64,000 nucleotides of DNA from assembly GCF_017873965.1 (NCBI RefSeq), contig NZ_JAGGKT010000002.1:472312-536311 (forward strand). Reading direction: 5' to 3'. The stretch is from Ammoniphilus resinae (GTDB taxonomy: Bacteria; Bacillota; Bacilli; Aneurinibacillales; RAOX-1). Position 1 is the first letter of the stretch. Each line of letters begins with the position of its first letter. Below the pieces are notes generated by a model that searched no databases, was not told the origin of the DNA, and saw nothing but the letters and a program-made list of their open reading frames with translations. Positions 7,620 to 15,637 of the stretch are shown piece by piece. A program made the position numbers and the translations under genes.

Positions 7620-8957
7620 CTACAGGCAATCACCCCCTTTAAGCTGTGTGAGCAACTGCATTACCTTTTCTTCGACCAATCCCCCTGCTTCAGGAAGGAG
7701 TTGACTCGTCCTTGCCGTCTTAATTTCATAACCGCCCTCTTTAAACGCACACTCTGTTGGTACGTAACCGATATAGTCATTGGCCAACCCAATGATCATC
7801 GTATGGGAAAAGGGGGACTGCATCTTGATTTCTAATCCGAACTCGACGAAAAACTCACCAGGTAAACTAACCATGGCTAGATTTCCTAATTGAACTACCT
7901 GTAATTCAGTTTGAACGAACGGTTCCGATATTTTAGAAAGGGCAATGATTTCCTTGGCATACGCCTCTTCCGGCACCCCATCAAGGAGGGAAGGGATCTT
8001 CCCATTCACCCTTTCAAGTAAGGCAGCAGCCTGTTCCACCTGTTCATGAGTAATCGTCCGTCGAGGCAGCTTGATGGGCTTCGTGATAGCTTGAAGCTCG
8101 ACATCTGTTTGGTACTCTATTCCTGCGATGACCTCACAAACCCCTGTGGCTAGTCGTGATCCAATTCTCTCCGCTTCCTCAAATCCTCTTCCTTGATAGG
8201 GATCCCGCACATTGATGTGATTGATATTCCCCTCTGCTCCGTTCGCAAAAAGAACCACCACATCCTCTCCAAACTGCTGTTGAAGAGCCCGCGTCAACCC
8301 ATCGATGTAATCCCTGGAAATGAGCCAATCTTTCCCTACTAAAATAGCAGAGTGAAGCGTAAAGTTCACAACTAGACAGCGAATTCTCTGTTGCACATCC
8401 TGTATGGAAATGACAAACAAGTCGGGATCAATTGGCCCTGCCGGACAATCGACTTCTATCGGATCTAATCCTTCCCAATTCATTCTCAGGGTTCCGTCCT
8501 TCATCCAGATCCGTCGGTTAAAGCTAAGCGAGTCCTCGTTTCCTTTCCCTACGCCAAGCCTTGCTTCCCACGTACTTGCCAAACAAGCAACGGCACCACC
8601 GACTAGCTTTTTCTCCAACTCTTCAAGATAGTGGACAACAAGTGGATCGTAATCATTTTTAAAGGATTCCATGACATCAGGACCCGAATGCGTGTGTGTC
8701 GCAAAAAGCACGATCTGCTGCGGGAGAACCCCCGTCCGTTGATGAATCTTCGCTTTTATTGTTTGTACAAAAGGACCAAAAACTCCCACGATATCCAACC
8801 CAATAAATAATAGTTCGCTTTCTTTTTCCTTTAAATAAAGAAAATTCGCATATAGAGGATCATGAACACCCCTTGAACGGTTATCTTCCCGTACATTCCC
8901 TCCTAGTGGTGTTCCAACCACAGGTGTAATATCCACTCGACAGCAAGCTGCCCTCAT
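7620..8957 (-). CDS. Neutral/alkaline ceramidase-like hydrolase, intracellular form
   Basis: A 445-residue protein resembling the N-terminal catalytic domain of neutral ceramidases, which cleave the amide bond of N-acyl sphingosines. Visible are the start CRVDITPVVGTPLGG, the Zn-ligand motif FATHTHSGPD (residue about 86) and NFTLHSAIL for the second histidine. At the place where classical ceramidases carry the GDVSPN serine motif it reads ANGAEGNINHI, so I do not see the catalytic serine. It has no signal peptide and lacks the C-terminal domain of the secreted enzymes (about 650 residues). ATG 8957 overlaps the stop of the upstream gene by four bases (ATGA), so the two are coupled. Its placement in a sugar/amide import unit suggests a small amide or ester substrate; the exact reaction is unknown. 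Confidence 0.7.
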   Translation of the reverse strand: MRAACCRVDITPVVGTPLGGNVREDNRSRGVHDPLYANFLYLKEKESELLFIGLDIVGVFGPFVQTIKAKIHQRTGVLPQQIVLFATHTHSGPDVMESFKNDYDPLVVHYLEELEKKLVGGAVACLASTWEARLGVGKGNEDSLSFNRRIWMKDGTLRMNWEGLDPIEVDCPAGPIDPDLFVISIQDVQQRIRCLVVNFTLHSAILVGKDWLISRDYIDGLTRALQQQFGEDVVVLFANGAEGNINHINVRDPYQGRGFEEAERIGSRLATGVCEVIAGIEYQTDVELQAITKPIKLPRRTITHEQVEQAAALLERVNGKIPSLLDGVPEEAYAKEIIALSKISEPFVQTELQVVQLGNLAMVSLPGEFFVEFGLEIKMQSPFSHTMIIGLANDYIGYVPTECAFKEGGYEIKTARTSQLLPEAGGLVEEKVMQLLTQLKGGDCL

Positions 8958-10042
8958 CTAGTGACGACCTCCCCGGATAGATGGATGTGATCCACTCCAT
9001 GTCTCGCCTCATACATCACGACCTTTAATTCCTTGCAAACTTCCCCCCCTGCTTCGACCCACTCCGCTGATTGGTTTCGAATCGCTTCATTGAGACCGTC
9101 TTCTCCCTTGTCCGGACGGCTAGTAAAGGGTTCAACGGCCATGGTGTAAGCATTTCCGTACCAAGGATAGCCTATGGTTCCGCTGAATTCTTGCCAAACC
9201 CAAAGATGTGAAAAATCGGTTACTGGCCAGACCATCCCGATTCCCACCCCGAGGCGCCGGTTTGTCAGGGCAAACCATCCTGATGTAAAAGAGGTAGCGT
9301 AAAACATATCTGTAGATGAGGTTGTCGGACTGGGAATCTGACGAAGATCGATGGGCCGGTTCTCTTGATCCGTTGCAAAGGGCCAAACAAACCGTTTCCC
9401 GGATGGCATCCGGTTCCTTTCATTAGGCATTTCCGAAGTTAAAATCTCGCAAGGCGGTAAGTCCAGGATACATTCTTCCCCAAGAAAAGGCGCCCCAAAG
9501 CTCGGATGATGACCCCACATGTAATGCATGCCTGTTTTCCCAATATTCAGGATGGTTTCACGGATGAACAGAATTGGCTTCCCGCTTTCTAAACGAATTC
9601 TTTTTTCCAGAATAAAAGGGGTTCGTAAAGTTTGGACCGTGAATAGCACCTCCACAACCTCGGGTTCATCGAAGAGTACTCTCGCCTCCCAAGCGCTTGA
9701 GGCCACCTCCCCATGCTGTCCTAAATGGGCCCCTCGATAAAACGAAGGTCCGCTGGCCGAAGGAAAAATCTCTTGCCATCCCCCATGGTATTGATCCATA
9801 AATACCCCTTGCGGATTCGAGATCGATGGCGTGTGATTAGGATGGCTTATACCGATTGGGGATCTCCAAAGGAAATCGACATCTTTAGGTTTATAGAGCA
9901 GTTCAAAAATATCCGTTCCTTTATCCAAAAAAAGGGATATCCGGATGTACTCATTCTGCATCACCAGAGTACGAATTCCCTTGTAGGTGGTCTGGGGAGC
10001 GATTCGGCAGCCATAATGCCGATCCGTGTTCAGCCCAATCAT
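8954..10042 (-). CDS. DUF4432/aldose 1-epimerase-like protein
   Basis: A 362-residue protein of the galactose-mutarotase fold, DUF4432 type. Visible features are the N-terminal strand region with LVMQNEYIRISLFLDKGTDI, HHPSFGAPFL with the histidine pair expected of mutarotases, and the C-terminal YTMAVEPFTSRPD. It would epimerise or bind a sugar in the cytoplasm. Members are often found in sugar catabolic operons but have few assigned reactions. It overlaps the upstream gene (ATGA at 10042-10039) and the downstream gene by four bases each, so all three are translationally coupled. Confidence 0.72.
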   Translation of the reverse strand: MIGLNTDRHYGCRIAPQTTYKGIRTLVMQNEYIRISLFLDKGTDIFELLYKPKDVDFLWRSPIGISHPNHTPSISNPQGVFMDQYHGGWQEIFPSASGPSFYRGAHLGQHGEVASSAWEARVLFDEPEVVEVLFTVQTLRTPFILEKRIRLESGKPILFIRETILNIGKTGMHYMWGHHPSFGAPFLGEECILDLPPCEILTSEMPNERNRMPSGKRFVWPFATDQENRPIDLRQIPSPTTSSTDMFYATSFTSGWFALTNRRLGVGIGMVWPVTDFSHLWVWQEFSGTIGYPWYGNAYTMAVEPFTSRPDKGEDGLNEAIRNQSAEWVEAGGEVCKELKVVMYEARHGVDHIHLSGEVVTR

Positions 10043-11130
10043 TTATTCATGCCTCTAGCTTCAATTGGAATGATTTCCTCGATTTCCCCTTGACGAATAG
10101 CAACCAATTCATCAGCCAAGTTCACGGTCGGGCAGACATGGTTTGGGATGATTTCGACTCGGTCCCCAATGTTTAATTGGAGTTCAGGTGGTGTCAGAAT
10201 AACGCCGTGTTCTTCAGAAAGCCAACTAACCGTTAACCCCGGGATCGTCTTCACCAGCCCATGCCCCTCGGTATAGAGGCTCTTATCCGATGAAAGAGTC
10301 TTCGAGCCTGCATCGACAATTGCCCGTTCCAAGGAGGGTCTGCTAACAACCGTTGCGTAGATAGTCAAAGCACAATCCTCTGGAGAAACTAAGCCCAAAG
10401 CTACCATCGTAGCATCGTGAAAAACATAGGTCCCAGGACGGATTTCTGTAATTCCCTCAACTTCATCGCAGTAAAATGACGTCGGAGATGATCCTACACT
10501 AATTTCCGGAATATCGATTCCCAACTTTTCCAAAGCTTGCCTTTTCGTTTGTACTAAGAGTGAACCTTCTTGTTTGCTTACCTCGATTTGTTCTACTTTA
10601 GACTTCGCCTTATACGAATGTCCACCATGTGTCATAAGCCCTTGGATCTTGATATAGGGAAGCTTAAGAATTGACTCGATCAAAGCTACCGTTTCATTTC
10701 CTGGTTCCCTTCCGCAGCGGTTCAGTCCTGTATTGACATCAATATAAATGGGTAAGGCCCTGCCTAAGCGTTCACCTACAATGGAGATTCCGGCGGCTAC
10801 CTCGAAACTATCAAGGGACAGAATCACATCGGTATCCTGAGCAAGCTTCTCTAACCTTTTTAATTTCTGTTCCCCCACGATTGGATAAGCAATCAAAATA
10901 TTAGTAATTCCATACTTACGCATCACTTCAGCTTCACCCAGTTTGGCAACCGTAATCCCGGAGGCTCCCATTTCCATCTGCTTTAGGGCAATGTGTGGGC
11001 TCTTATGGGTTTTGACGTGAGGGCGTAAACGGACCCCAGCCTCCCGTGCCTTGTTGGCCATGTTCTCGATATTTCTTTCCATCTTTTCTAGATCGACAAC
11101 CAATGCCGGTGTATCAATATGCTCGATCAT
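10039..11130 (-). CDS. D-threonine aldolase / D-serine dehydratase-like PLP enzyme (DSD1 family)
   Basis: A 363-residue fold-type III PLP enzyme. The N-terminal alanine-racemase barrel begins DTPALVVDLEKMERNI and carries the PLP-lysine motif RPHVKTHKSP (residues about 37-46). The C-terminal domain ends with the metal-binding stretch IIPNHVCPTVNL that marks metal-dependent D-threonine aldolases and D-serine dehydratases. The family cleaves or dehydrates 3-hydroxy-D-amino acids. Dehydration gives an enamine, and a RidA enamine/imine deaminase is encoded in the same unit, which supports a dehydratase-like role. The ATG follows GGGAGAG. The choice between aldolase and dehydratase cannot be made from sequence alone. 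Confidence 0.82.
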   Translation of the reverse strand: MIEHIDTPALVVDLEKMERNIENMANKAREAGVRLRPHVKTHKSPHIALKQMEMGASGITVAKLGEAEVMRKYGITNILIAYPIVGEQKLKRLEKLAQDTDVILSLDSFEVAAGISIVGERLGRALPIYIDVNTGLNRCGREPGNETVALIESILKLPYIKIQGLMTHGGHSYKAKSKVEQIEVSKQEGSLLVQTKRQALEKLGIDIPEISVGSSPTSFYCDEVEGITEIRPGTYVFHDATMVALGLVSPEDCALTIYATVVSRPSLERAIVDAGSKTLSSDKSLYTEGHGLVKTIPGLTVSWLSEEHGVILTPPELQLNIGDRVEIIPNHVCPTVNLADELVAIRQGEIEEIIPIEARGMNK

Positions 11131-11150
11131 TTTTGATCTCTCCCTTCGTG

Positions 11151-11984
11151 TTAGTCCTTAACCCCACCCGCAGTAAGTCCACTGATCAGGTATTTTTCAA
11201 TCAAGAGGAATAGAATCACAACCGGAACGATGGCAACGAGTGAGGTGGCAAACACATACTGCCATTGCACATCATACATCCCGAAAAAGGCATAAATCCC
11301 CACCGTTAAAGGCTTCATCTCTTCTGTTGAAATAAATGTAAGGGCCACTGCAAATTCATTCCATGCCGCGATGAAAACGAAGATCACGGTGGTGATTATC
11401 CCCGGTAGTGCCAACGGAAGAATGATTTTGCGAAGGGCTTGTGCTTTGGTGCATCCATCAAGCCAAGCTGCCTGCTCTAATTCATAAGGAATCGTAGAAA
11501 AATAGCCGCTTAGAATCCAAACCGCGAAAGCTTGATTAAATGCAGCATTCGTCAGTACTAATCCCCATACAGAATCCATTAATCCAAACCATTGAATCTC
11601 ACGGAATAAACCCACCAGCAGGACGATCGGAGAAAACATTTGCGTGATCATAATTAAGTACATGTAAAACTTCTTTCCAGCAAATTTCATTCTGGCCATG
11701 GCATACGCAGCTGGAATCGCACAAATCAGGGTTAGCACCGTCGCTCCCCCGGCGACGATAAGGGTATTGAGCAAATAATCAGAGAGAGGCACCTTCTCCC
11801 AAATGTCTAGAAAGTTGGTGAACACCCAATGCTGGGGAAGAATGGTTGGTGGGATCGAATAGACCTCTTCTTTACTCTTCAAGGATGTAAGAATCATAAT
11901 TACATAGGGGAATAACAATACCACAAATAGTAGATAGGCTAAAACCGGGTTAATTATTTTTTGGAATTTGCCTGTTTTCTGCAT
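11151..11984 (-). CDS. CUT1 sugar ABC importer permease (MalG type)
   Basis: A 277-residue inner-membrane permease with six predicted helices, beginning with LAYLLFVVLLFPYVIMILTS. The cytoplasmic EAA loop reads EQAAWLDGCTKAQALRKIIL with the conserved glycine, the coupling site for the ATPase. It ends GLTAGGVKD, typical of MalG-type subunits. It starts at ATG 11984 immediately after the TAA of the upstream permease, with GGAGGGAA inside that gene's end as ribosome binding site. It pairs with the protein at 11985-12923 and probably with the binding protein at 6265. Confidence 0.9.
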   Translation of the reverse strand: MQKTGKFQKIINPVLAYLLFVVLLFPYVIMILTSLKSKEEVYSIPPTILPQHWVFTNFLDIWEKVPLSDYLLNTLIVAGGATVLTLICAIPAAYAMARMKFAGKKFYMYLIMITQMFSPIVLLVGLFREIQWFGLMDSVWGLVLTNAAFNQAFAVWILSGYFSTIPYELEQAAWLDGCTKAQALRKIILPLALPGIITTVIFVFIAAWNEFAVALTFISTEEMKPLTVGIYAFFGMYDVQWQYVFATSLVAIVPVVILFLLIEKYLISGLTAGGVKD

Positions 11985-12923
11985 TTACTGTTCCCTCCTC
12001 AAGGCAATCGTCACATACAGAATGGAAAAGACGAGGAGGAGAAGAAAGCTGATCACAGAAACAGCTGCTGCTTCGCCCATTTTTTGTGACATGAAAGCAA
12101 GCTTGTATAAATAGGTAATGATCGTGTCAGTCTGGTTGACGGGGTCCCCTTTGGTCATCGACCAGATAATTGGGAAGGAGTTGAACACATAGATCGTATT
12201 TAAAACGGTACTAATTGTCAGCGGTTGTCTAAGAAGAGGAAGTGTTATATGCACAAATTTGCTCCATCTATTTGCTCCGTCTACACTAGCGGATTCATAC
12301 AAGTCTGCTGGTATCGCTTGTAGACCGGATAGAATGACAAAACTGGTAAAGGGGATGGTAACAAAAATCCCCACGCCGATCATTACCGGAAAGGAAATGG
12401 AAGGGTCAGCTAACCAATAAATATTTTCGTCGATAATATGTAGCTTCATCAAGATCAAGTTGAAAACACCATAGTTGTAATCCAAAATATATTTCCATAT
12501 GACGGATGTGATGATTAAAGAAACAGCCCAGGGAATGATCAAAGCCGATCGTACCAATCGACGGCCGGGAAACTCCTGATTCAGTAATGACGCAATTCCT
12601 AAAGATAGCAGCGTGCTAATCCCTACAACACCAACTGTCCAGACGAGGGTGTTCTTAAGTACTAGTGGAAACGTAGGATCATTTAAAACATTGGAAAAGT
12701 TCCCCCATCCAATAAAGCCTTTTTTCAAACCAGAAAGACTAATCTTCGAAAACGAAATAGAAAACAATTCGTAGATCGGAAATATAATGACCACTACGAT
12801 TAAGATGAGACTTGGCAGCAACCAAAGATAAGGTACGATCAATTGGCTCTTCCGTTGTTTTGGAACCTTCTTTTTGTTTGTTAAGGCTAGCTTAGTACCT
12901 GCTTCGATTTTTTCTAGATTCAT
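11985..12923 (-). CDS. CUT1 sugar ABC importer permease (MalF type)
   Basis: A 312-residue permease with a basic N-terminal tail and six helices (the first is PYLWLLPSLILIVVVIIFPI). The EAA loop is YESASVDGANRWSKFVHITL. It forms the heterodimeric channel with the following MalG-type subunit (11151), which starts directly at its stop codon. A GGGGGG ribosome binding site precedes ATG 12923. No ATPase is encoded beside it; MsmX at 2619 is the likely motor. Confidence 0.9.
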   Translation of the reverse strand: MNLEKIEAGTKLALTNKKKVPKQRKSQLIVPYLWLLPSLILIVVVIIFPIYELFSISFSKISLSGLKKGFIGWGNFSNVLNDPTFPLVLKNTLVWTVGVVGISTLLSLGIASLLNQEFPGRRLVRSALIIPWAVSLIITSVIWKYILDYNYGVFNLILMKLHIIDENIYWLADPSISFPVMIGVGIFVTIPFTSFVILSGLQAIPADLYESASVDGANRWSKFVHITLPLLRQPLTISTVLNTIYVFNSFPIIWSMTKGDPVNQTDTIITYLYKLAFMSQKMGEAAAVSVISFLLLLVFSILYVTIALRREQ

Positions 12924-12986
12924 AGTTCCCCCCCGTTTTTCCGACTTACGGATGGCAGAGTTAGAGGAGTAACCCCCTCTAACCTT

Positions 12987-13361
12987 CTATTTCTTGACAG
13001 CGATAACATCAATCTCTACTTTTATGCCGAGAAGCTGACTCCCTACCGTCGTTCTAACTGGATACGGTTCCTGAAAATATTTCTTATACACTTCGTTAAA
13101 TGCATGAAAGTCTGCCAAATCACTAAGATGGACGGTGCTTTTTACCACATCGCTCATGCTTGCACCAGCCTCTTCTAAAATATGTTTGATGTTTTCCAAT
13201 ACCTTTACCGTTTGTTCCTCGACTGTTTCACCGACCACCTTTCCTGTTTCCGGGTCAATCGGACCCTGGCCTGCCGTAAAAATCAGGTTGTCAAATTGAA
13301 TCCCTTGGGAATAAGGACCAGCAGGTACCGGTGCTAAGGTTGTTTTAAGCTCTTTTTTCAT
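12987..13361 (-). CDS. ridA: RidA-family enamine/imine deaminase
   Basis: A 124-residue RidA/YjgF protein covering the full family length. Visible signatures are AGPYSQGI near the N-terminus, FTAGQGPIDPETG, and the catalytic-arginine block PVRTTVG followed by VEIDVIAV. RidA hydrolyses reactive enamines and imines such as 2-aminoacrylate made by PLP dehydratases. It sits between the M20 hydrolase and the permeases and shares the unit with a DSD1-type PLP enzyme (10039), which could produce such an enamine. AAGGAGG lies upstream of ATG 13361. Confidence 0.9.
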   Translation of the reverse strand: MKKELKTTLAPVPAGPYSQGIQFDNLIFTAGQGPIDPETGKVVGETVEEQTVKVLENIKHILEEAGASMSDVVKSTVHLSDLADFHAFNEVYKKYFQEPYPVRTTVGSQLLGIKVEIDVIAVKK

Positions 13362-13385
13362 TATTTCATCCTCCTTATTTGGCGT

Positions 13386-14684
13386 TTATTTGACCAAACC
13401 ACACCATTCAACCATGGTCAGGGCATATAGTTTCACAAGATTAAAGAAGTCCTCCACATCGATGTATTCATCGGGGGCGTGGGCATTGCCTCCTTTTGGT
13501 CCCCAGATCACAGCAGGCGTTTGGCTATGCAGATTAAACATGAAGGAGTCACAGGCAAAAGGCGCACCCTGCACAGGCAGTCCGTCCGGATATACCCTTG
13601 ATGATATTTGCGAAAGCACTTCAATCGAAGGGTGATTTTCAGGGATCCCTGTTGCGGGAAGAAAACGAATTAGTTTTTCAATCCTCGCTGGCATTTGCTG
13701 TAGTAGTGGTTCGTCTATCGCCTTCTCCTGATAAAAACCTACAAAATCCTGAAACAATTCCTCTTCCGTTGTCCCAGGGTAGCACTGTATCCATACTTCG
13801 ATCGTGCAGGTGCTTGGCACCCGGTCACATAGTGGCACCCGGTCACATAGTGGCAGATTTGCTGGTCCAGCCTTCACGCCTTGTACGTATGCAGGTAGTC
13901 CTGGATCCTTTGCAAACCATTTAGAGGTGGATCGCTTTGCTGCGTGGTAAGCTTCATATTGGTGAAATATATCCAAGAATTTCGCGGCTGCAAAGACTGG
14001 GTTGGCAAGCGCTTCTCCGCTAAAGGAACGGCCAGCTCTCCCCTTAAAGGTGATGCGAAACATGCTCCCCCCCTGATTCTCCGGACAAATTGCCAAATTA
14101 GACGGTTCAGGAACAATCGCTAAATCAGCTTCATACCCCCGTAAACGACAGGCTAGTGTCCCATTTGCTCCACCGTATTCTTCATCTACCACCGTCTCAA
14201 TGAGAACGTCACCCGCCAAGGGGATTTGCAGTTCTTTGATCAGCTGCAAAGCCATCATCGCTGCTGCCATCCCGCCTTTCATGTCAAAAATCCCTAACCC
14301 ATACTGCTTGCCATCCATTACAGCTCCGCTATAAGGGTCTTGCGTCCAAGGGTCATCTCCTTGTGGCACAGTATCCACATGACCAGAGAATAGGAGCGAT
14401 CTGCCTGAACCTTTTCCCCTCATTCTAGCTACCACATTCGGTCGATTTTCATAGTTTCTTTCCCCTAAATAAGCCGGATGGGTAAGTAGCTCCTCCACCT
14501 CGGTCGGTAAAAACCGATCCAACTCACACCCTAGTCCGCTTAAAAATTGGTAGATATGTTCCTGCACTGCTAGTTCATCCCCGTTTGGATATCGATTCTG
14601 ACTGGGAATAGAAACTAAACCACGATTAAATTCCAAAATATAGTCTCTATGCTCATCAACCCAACGGCAAATATCCAAATACAT
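13386..14684 (-). CDS. M20-family metallo-amidohydrolase (ArgE/DapE type)
   Basis: A 432-residue zinc amidohydrolase that removes acyl groups from amino compounds or splits peptides. Metal ligands and catalytic residues are visible: H102 and D104 (SGHVDTVP), D134 (FDMKGG), E168-E169 (VVDEEYGG) and the C-terminal histidine in GNAHAPDEY. A dimerisation domain lies about residues 195-320. Within it six residues, PLCDRV, occur twice in a row because of an 18-bp tandem duplication (13816-13851), which keeps the frame. GGGGGAGG precedes ATG 14684. With the ceramidase-like protein it is the second potential amide-cleaving enzyme of the unit. Its substrate is not identifiable. Confidence 0.85.
   Translation of the reverse strand: MYLDICRWVDEHRDYILEFNRGLVSIPSQNRYPNGDELAVQEHIYQFLSGLGCELDRFLPTEVEELLTHPAYLGERNYENRPNVVARMRGKGSGRSLLFSGHVDTVPQGDDPWTQDPYSGAVMDGKQYGLGIFDMKGGMAAAMMALQLIKELQIPLAGDVLIETVVDEEYGGANGTLACRLRGYEADLAIVPEPSNLAICPENQGGSMFRITFKGRAGRSFSGEALANPVFAAAKFLDIFHQYEAYHAAKRSTSKWFAKDPGLPAYVQGVKAGPANLPLCDRVPLCDRVPSTCTIEVWIQCYPGTTEEELFQDFVGFYQEKAIDEPLLQQMPARIEKLIRFLPATGIPENHPSIEVLSQISSRVYPDGLPVQGAPFACDSFMFNLHSQTPAVIWGPKGGNAHAPDEYIDVEDFFNLVKLYALTMVEWCGLVK
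13816..13851. repeat. 18-bp exact tandem duplication inside the M20 gene
   Basis: GGCACCCGGTCACATAGT is present twice head to tail (13816-13833, 13834-13851), followed by a further GGCA. It adds six codons (PLCDRV) in frame to the lid/dimerisation domain of the M20 hydrolase. Replication slippage is the simplest origin. Confidence 0.95.
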
Positions 14685-14705
14685 ACAAGCCTCCCCCTAT
14701 CTTCC

Positions 14706-15455
14706 CTACTCTTGGCAAATTTGTCCTCCGTCTACAACCAGCTCTGTTCCCGTAATAAAAGAGGCTTCGTCAGAGGCCAAAAAGGCAAACGCGTTGGCGA
14801 CTTCGTCTACTTTTCCATACCGATTGAGCGGGATCTTGCTGGTATATTCACGCACGGTTTCCTCAGACATGCCACCTTCCAAGGCTAGTTCGGTCAAGAT
14901 AAATCCAGGACAAACAGAATTCACTCGGATGTTATAGGGGGCTAGTTCTATCGCCATGGATTTTCCTAACAAAATTACCCCTGCTTTCGTCGCATTGTAA
15001 TGAGCTAAACCAGGTTCTCCAAGGATTCCATTGGTTGATCCCATGTTCACAATGGCACCGGACTTTTGCTCCTTCATCTCTCTAGCGACGATTTGTGAGC
15101 AGAGAAAAACACCCGAAAGATTAATATTTAATGTCGCCTGCCAATTTTCGTCGGCAATTTCTAAAAAGGGTTCAAATCTCGCTATTCCTGCATTATTTGC
15201 TAAGATATCGATTTTCCCAAATTTCCCTTTTGTAAATTCAACCAATGTCATGACCTTATCCCTTTTGGTCACATCGGTTACAACACTATGTATTTCCCCA
15301 AAGCTTGTTAATTCCTCTTGAGCCTGTTCCAAGCGCTTCGGCTCCACATCACAAATAACGACCTGTGCCCCTTCCTGGAGAAATTTCTTGGCAATTGCTT
15401 TTCCAATACCTCTCCCGCCCCCTGTCACAATAGCCGATTTTCCTTGTAATCGCAT
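14706..15455 (-). CDS. Short-chain dehydrogenase/reductase (SDR)
   Basis: A 249-residue classical SDR. The cofactor motif is TGGGRGIG (residues 11-18), followed by a D (CDVEP) that favours NAD, NNAGIA, the catalytic serine in NMGSTNG and YNATK (Tyr-x-x-x-Lys). The C-terminus GTELVVDGGQ is typical. It would oxidise or reduce a hydroxyl group of the imported substrate. It is the first gene of the unit running to 6265, with a good promoter (15502-15530) and GGAGG ribosome binding site just upstream. Confidence 0.88.
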   Translation of the reverse strand: MRLQGKSAIVTGGGRGIGKAIAKKFLQEGAQVVICDVEPKRLEQAQEELTSFGEIHSVVTDVTKRDKVMTLVEFTKGKFGKIDILANNAGIARFEPFLEIADENWQATLNINLSGVFLCSQIVAREMKEQKSGAIVNMGSTNGILGEPGLAHYNATKAGVILLGKSMAIELAPYNIRVNSVCPGFILTELALEGGMSEETVREYTSKIPLNRYGKVDEVANAFAFLASDEASFITGTELVVDGGQICQE

Positions 15456-15501
15456 GGACTATACCTCCTGCGTTAGTTTGTAAAGTTTCCTTTCTAACTA
15501 A

Positions 15502-15530
15502 ATAATAATAAATAGACCACCGATAGTCAA
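15502..15530 (-). promoter_or_regulatory. Sigma-A-type promoter for the SDR-to-binding-protein unit
   Basis: On the minus strand TTGACT (15530-15525), 17 bases, TATTAT (15507-15502). Spacing is ideal and it lies between the terminator of the upstream unit (15576-15618) and the SDR start at 15455. Confidence 0.72.
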
Positions 15531-15575
15531 CAGAATATTAAGAAATTTGTGATATATATTTCGAGTAATATGTAC

Positions 15576-15618
15576 AAAAAAAGGGACGAGCGTGAACTCA
15601 TATTTTACGCCCGAGCCC
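15576..15618 (-). terminator. Rho-independent terminator after the aldehyde dehydrogenase
   Basis: Minus-strand GGGCTCGGGCGT (15618-15607) pairs, with one bulge and a G-T pair, with ACGCTCGTCCC (15593-15583), then seven T residues. It lies 20 bases beyond the stop of the aldehyde dehydrogenase and separates the two large minus-strand units. Confidence 0.75.
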
Positions 15619-15637
15619 TATTCTATCCAAGCCTGAA

